A stretch of DNA of 7,110 nt from Desulfobacteraceae bacterium (lineage in GTDB: Bacteria; Desulfobacterota; Desulfobacteria; Desulfobacterales; Desulfobacteraceae). The notes beneath the pieces were generated by a model. It did no database searches, was not told the DNA's origin, and saw only the letters and a program-made list of their open reading frames with translations. Location of the stretch: positions 1-7,110 of the forward strand of contig PIVQ01000366.1 of NCBI GenBank assembly GCA_003354055.1, read 5' to 3'. Positions 4,945-7,110 of the stretch are shown here, piece after piece (position 1 is the first letter of the stretch; each line of letters begins with the position of its first letter). The position numbers were made by a program, and so were the translations under genes.

Positions 4945-7110
4945 ATGCAACACTTTTACAGAGCAAGGTTGGTTTCATCTATATCAACACTTTTACTGTT
5001 TTTTACCTTTCTATTCGTCCATTCCCCCCTGTTTGCCAATGTGGTAGATATAACACCACCTGTCATCACCTTGATAGGCAGTGATACAATTAATCTTGAA
5101 TTTAGTGAGGACTTTACAGATCCCGGCGTTGACGTTGATGATGATTTAGATAATACCGCTGTTATTACATCAAGAGTAATCGCAACAAGCAATGCGAATA
5201 CAAGGGTGCCGGGGGATTATACGATTCGTTATAATGTTTCCGATTTTGCAGGTAACGCTGCAGAAGAAGTGATAAGAACGATTATCGTTGCAGCGCCTGT
5301 TGCACCGCCTGAAATCACCTTGAACGGCGATGCCAGAATATATCATGAAATTTATGAAAGATTTGAAGATCCCGGTGCTGATTGCACTGACAATATGGGG
5401 AATCCGATACCGGTTGTGACCAGCGGTGTGGTTAAAAAGGAGGTGCCGGGTGAATACACTATTAAATATAATGCAATCGATTCAGAGGGTAATAGTGCCA
5501 TAGAGACAGCAAGGACCGTTATTGTTTACATACCAAACAACAATGATCGCTATCCAATAATCACATTAAACAATGATCCTGTTGTCGTGCTTGAAACAGG
5601 CGGTGTATTTGTGGAGTCCGGGGCGACGGCCCATGATCCGACCGATGGGGATATTACGGAAGATATGTCCGTTGCCGGACTGGACTCTGTTAACACAGAT
5701 GTCCCCGGCACTTATACTATTAGCTACAGTGTTTATGACTCAGAAGGTAATTATGATGAGGTCATCAGAAAAGTGATAGTTGTAGATCCCGCTGATATAA
5801 CGGATCTAAGTGTTGAGTATCCTGATTGGACAACACCTCAACCATCACAATATGTAATAGAAGAAGATAACGATAATAATGAGATACCGTTGACCGATAT
5901 AGGACAAACCGGAACAAGACTTATCTATATCAGCAGCAGTGAAGGTGATGATGGTACCGGTGAAATGTATTTTTGGAACGGCACCCATATTGTTGACCAA
6001 TCAAAAAGTGAATTTGACTCTAACGGTAATCTTTACGGGACTGATCCTGCTAACCCGACAGGATTGGTGAAACCTTATAAACGATGGGCTTATGTTGCGC
6101 CGCGGACATACCCTGGAGATGATGTGGGCACTGCATGGAACGGGGCAAGACAAAATACACCTGGCGGAACAGCGCCGATCACAAGAAACGGATTCCCGGA
6201 TTGGTGGATGTTCAAGAGAGGGGATACTTTCAGCCTGTACGATGATTTGTTTTCTTTTGCCGTAGAAGGAGAAAATGATCCCGTTGAAAGTATTTCAAGG
6301 GGAAGTCTTGCGGTTTCAGGCGGCAGATCTGAATTGGAAAGACAGGTTGTCGGCGCATATGGATCATTAGATACTCCCAGGCCGCGATTTATTAATGGTT
6401 TGGGAGGCGGGTTGAACGGCTTTATTAACCGGGAAGGGTCATTAAACGGACAAGATGACCCGAAACATACTCTTTATACATCATTATATTTTGATGCAAG
6501 AAAACAACCTGACCTGGAAACAAACAGGCCGGATGACATGGAGAGAGGAAGAGGATTTTCTTTTAGCCAACTCGGTGATGGCGCGATTGATTTAAGACTT
6601 GAAGATCTCTGGATAGACGGTTCTTTTGGAAACTATTTTCGTGGTAAATATGGGACTTCGGGAGAGTTGACTTTATTCAGGTGTATCATCACAGATGCAT
6701 TCTCTAATTCGGATAAAGACCATGTACAGGGATTGAATACAAAGTGCAATCATGATGGTGTCTTGCGTATTATTGAGTGCATTTTTATGCGCAATGGTTT
6801 TTGCGCTGGCGACCCTGCCCTCTCCTGGCCGCCATCGGTAAGTAACGGTCAGACCTATGACGTTTACAATAGAAATTTATATTTGAACGGAGAATTTAAC
6901 AATTATGAATCCGGTGTGTTTAATACGATCAGTATGATCGGCAGTTCAGGAGATCAGTTTCGCCCGGGTATGCAGATAAAACGAAACTTTTTTTATCAGG
7001 GGTTTGTTAAGATGGGTGGTTTTGGCGGATATGAAAGCGACAACTTCTCAACAGGGGCTTTTACGGATAATGTCCTTCAGAAGTTCAAAGCTTCCGGTTC
7101 ATCCAATAAT
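4945..7110 (+). CDS. Secreted protein with three tandem DUF5011-type Ig-like domains and a C-terminal parallel beta-helix-like region (3' end outside window)
   Basis: The frame runs 722 codons from the ATG at 4945 to the window edge without a stop. AAGGAGA at 4934-4940 supports the start. Residues 1-31 are a Sec signal peptide (R6, R8, core 13-25, cleavage near LFA-N). Three Ig-like repeats follow at about 36-116, 121-196 and 203-281, each with P-x-I-T-L, a (D/S)PG or SGA turn, VPGxYTIxY and (D/S)xxGN. A linker leads to an RLIYISSSEGDDGTG segment (325-339) and WWMFKRGDTF (420-429), openings typical of secreted right-handed beta-helix proteins of the pectate-lyase-like superfamily. Glycine/asparagine-rich strand-turn repeats continue (LEDLWIDG near 553; DHVQG at 592-596; cysteines 580, 601, 612, 620). 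Such proteins act outside the cytoplasm on, or stick to, polysaccharide or cell surfaces. No catalytic set can be assigned, so enzyme versus adhesin is open. An anchor may lie past the edge. Confidence 0.85.
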   Translation, partial: MQHFYRARLVSSISTLLLFFTFLFVHSPLFANVVDITPPVITLIGSDTINLEFSEDFTDPGVDVDDDLDNTAVITSRVIATSNANTRVPGDYTIRYNVSDFAGNAAEEVIRTIIVAAPVAPPEITLNGDARIYHEIYERFEDPGADCTDNMGNPIPVVTSGVVKKEVPGEYTIKYNAIDSEGNSAIETARTVIVYIPNNNDRYPIITLNNDPVVVLETGGVFVESGATAHDPTDGDITEDMSVAGLDSVNTDVPGTYTISYSVYDSEGNYDEVIRKVIVVDPADITDLSVEYPDWTTPQPSQYVIEEDNDNNEIPLTDIGQTGTRLIYISSSEGDDGTGEMYFWNGTHIVDQSKSEFDSNGNLYGTDPANPTGLVKPYKRWAYVAPRTYPGDDVGTAWNGARQNTPGGTAPITRNGFPDWWMFKRGDTFSLYDDLFSFAVEGENDPVESISRGSLAVSGGRSELERQVVGAYGSLDTPRPRFINGLGGGLNGFINREGSLNGQDDPKHTLYTSLYFDARKQPDLETNRPDDMERGRGFSFSQLGDGAIDLRLEDLWIDGSFGNYFRGKYGTSGELTLFRCIITDAFSNSDKDHVQGLNTKCNHDGVLRIIECIFMRNGFCAGDPALSWPPSVSNGQTYDVYNRNLYLNGEFNNYESGVFNTISMIGSSGDQFRPGMQIKRNFFYQGFVKMGGFGGYESDNFSTGAFTDNVLQKFKASGSSNN
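5050..5787 (+). repeat. Three tandem Ig-like (DUF5011-type) repeats within the secreted protein
   Basis: Each unit is about 75-80 residues and ends in a hydrophobic V-I-V strand (VIRTIIV, ARTVIV, VIRKVIV). The core VPG-[DET]-Y-T-I-[RKS]-Y occurs at residues 88-96, 167-175 and 253-261. Unit 2 carries a lone cysteine (147) in its DPGADCTDN turn. The units are diverged at DNA level, pointing to an old duplication rather than recent slippage. In surface proteins such repeats act as spacers or binding modules. Confidence 0.8.

Noticed and set aside
4956..5192. Minus-strand open frame opposite the start of the exported protein
   Set aside because: It overlaps the signal peptide and first Ig-like repeat of the + strand gene, which are strongly supported.

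Overview
The window looks like chromosomal DNA from a Gram-negative bacterium, most plausibly a marine or sediment Desulfobacterota (Desulfobacteraceae-like) species. That guess rests on gene style only: a sarcosine-oxidase-type enzyme beside a lysine-dehydrogenase-like enzyme, an orphan amino-acid-type periplasmic binding protein, and a large secreted Ig-like/beta-helix protein. No rRNA, tRNA or other lineage marker is present, so the taxon is a weak inference. All supported genes read on the + strand.

Region 1 (1-3189) is a compact, GC-richer catabolic operon. It holds the 3' end of a heterotetrameric sarcosine oxidase alpha-like subunit (folate-binding GcvT-type domain), a gamma-like subunit whose start overlaps the alpha stop (TAATG), and, 4 bases after the gamma stop, a lysine 6-dehydrogenase / saccharopine dehydrogenase family enzyme. 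A strong hairpin closes the operon. Together they suggest oxidative demethylation of an N-methylated amine or amino acid, with the one-carbon unit passed to tetrahydrofolate, coupled to NAD(P)-dependent oxidation of an amino acid. Lysine or an N-methyl-lysine is an attractive but unproven substrate.

Region 2 (about 3190-4490) is markedly AT-richer. It contains an orphan SBP_bac_3-like periplasmic binding protein, then a short-chain dehydrogenase that keeps only its first ~39 residues and runs directly into what looks like the decayed sensor domain of an AraC-family regulator. This is a scar of deletion or recombination.

Region 3 (about 4486-4944) has no convincing gene. It contains a GC-rich hairpin, a 9-bp inverted repeat and a possible promoter ahead of the next gene.

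Region 4 (4945 to the window end) is a single long reading frame, open for 722 codons without a stop. It encodes a Sec-exported protein with three tandem DUF5011-type Ig-like domains followed by a probable right-handed parallel beta-helix domain. It is cut by the window edge.
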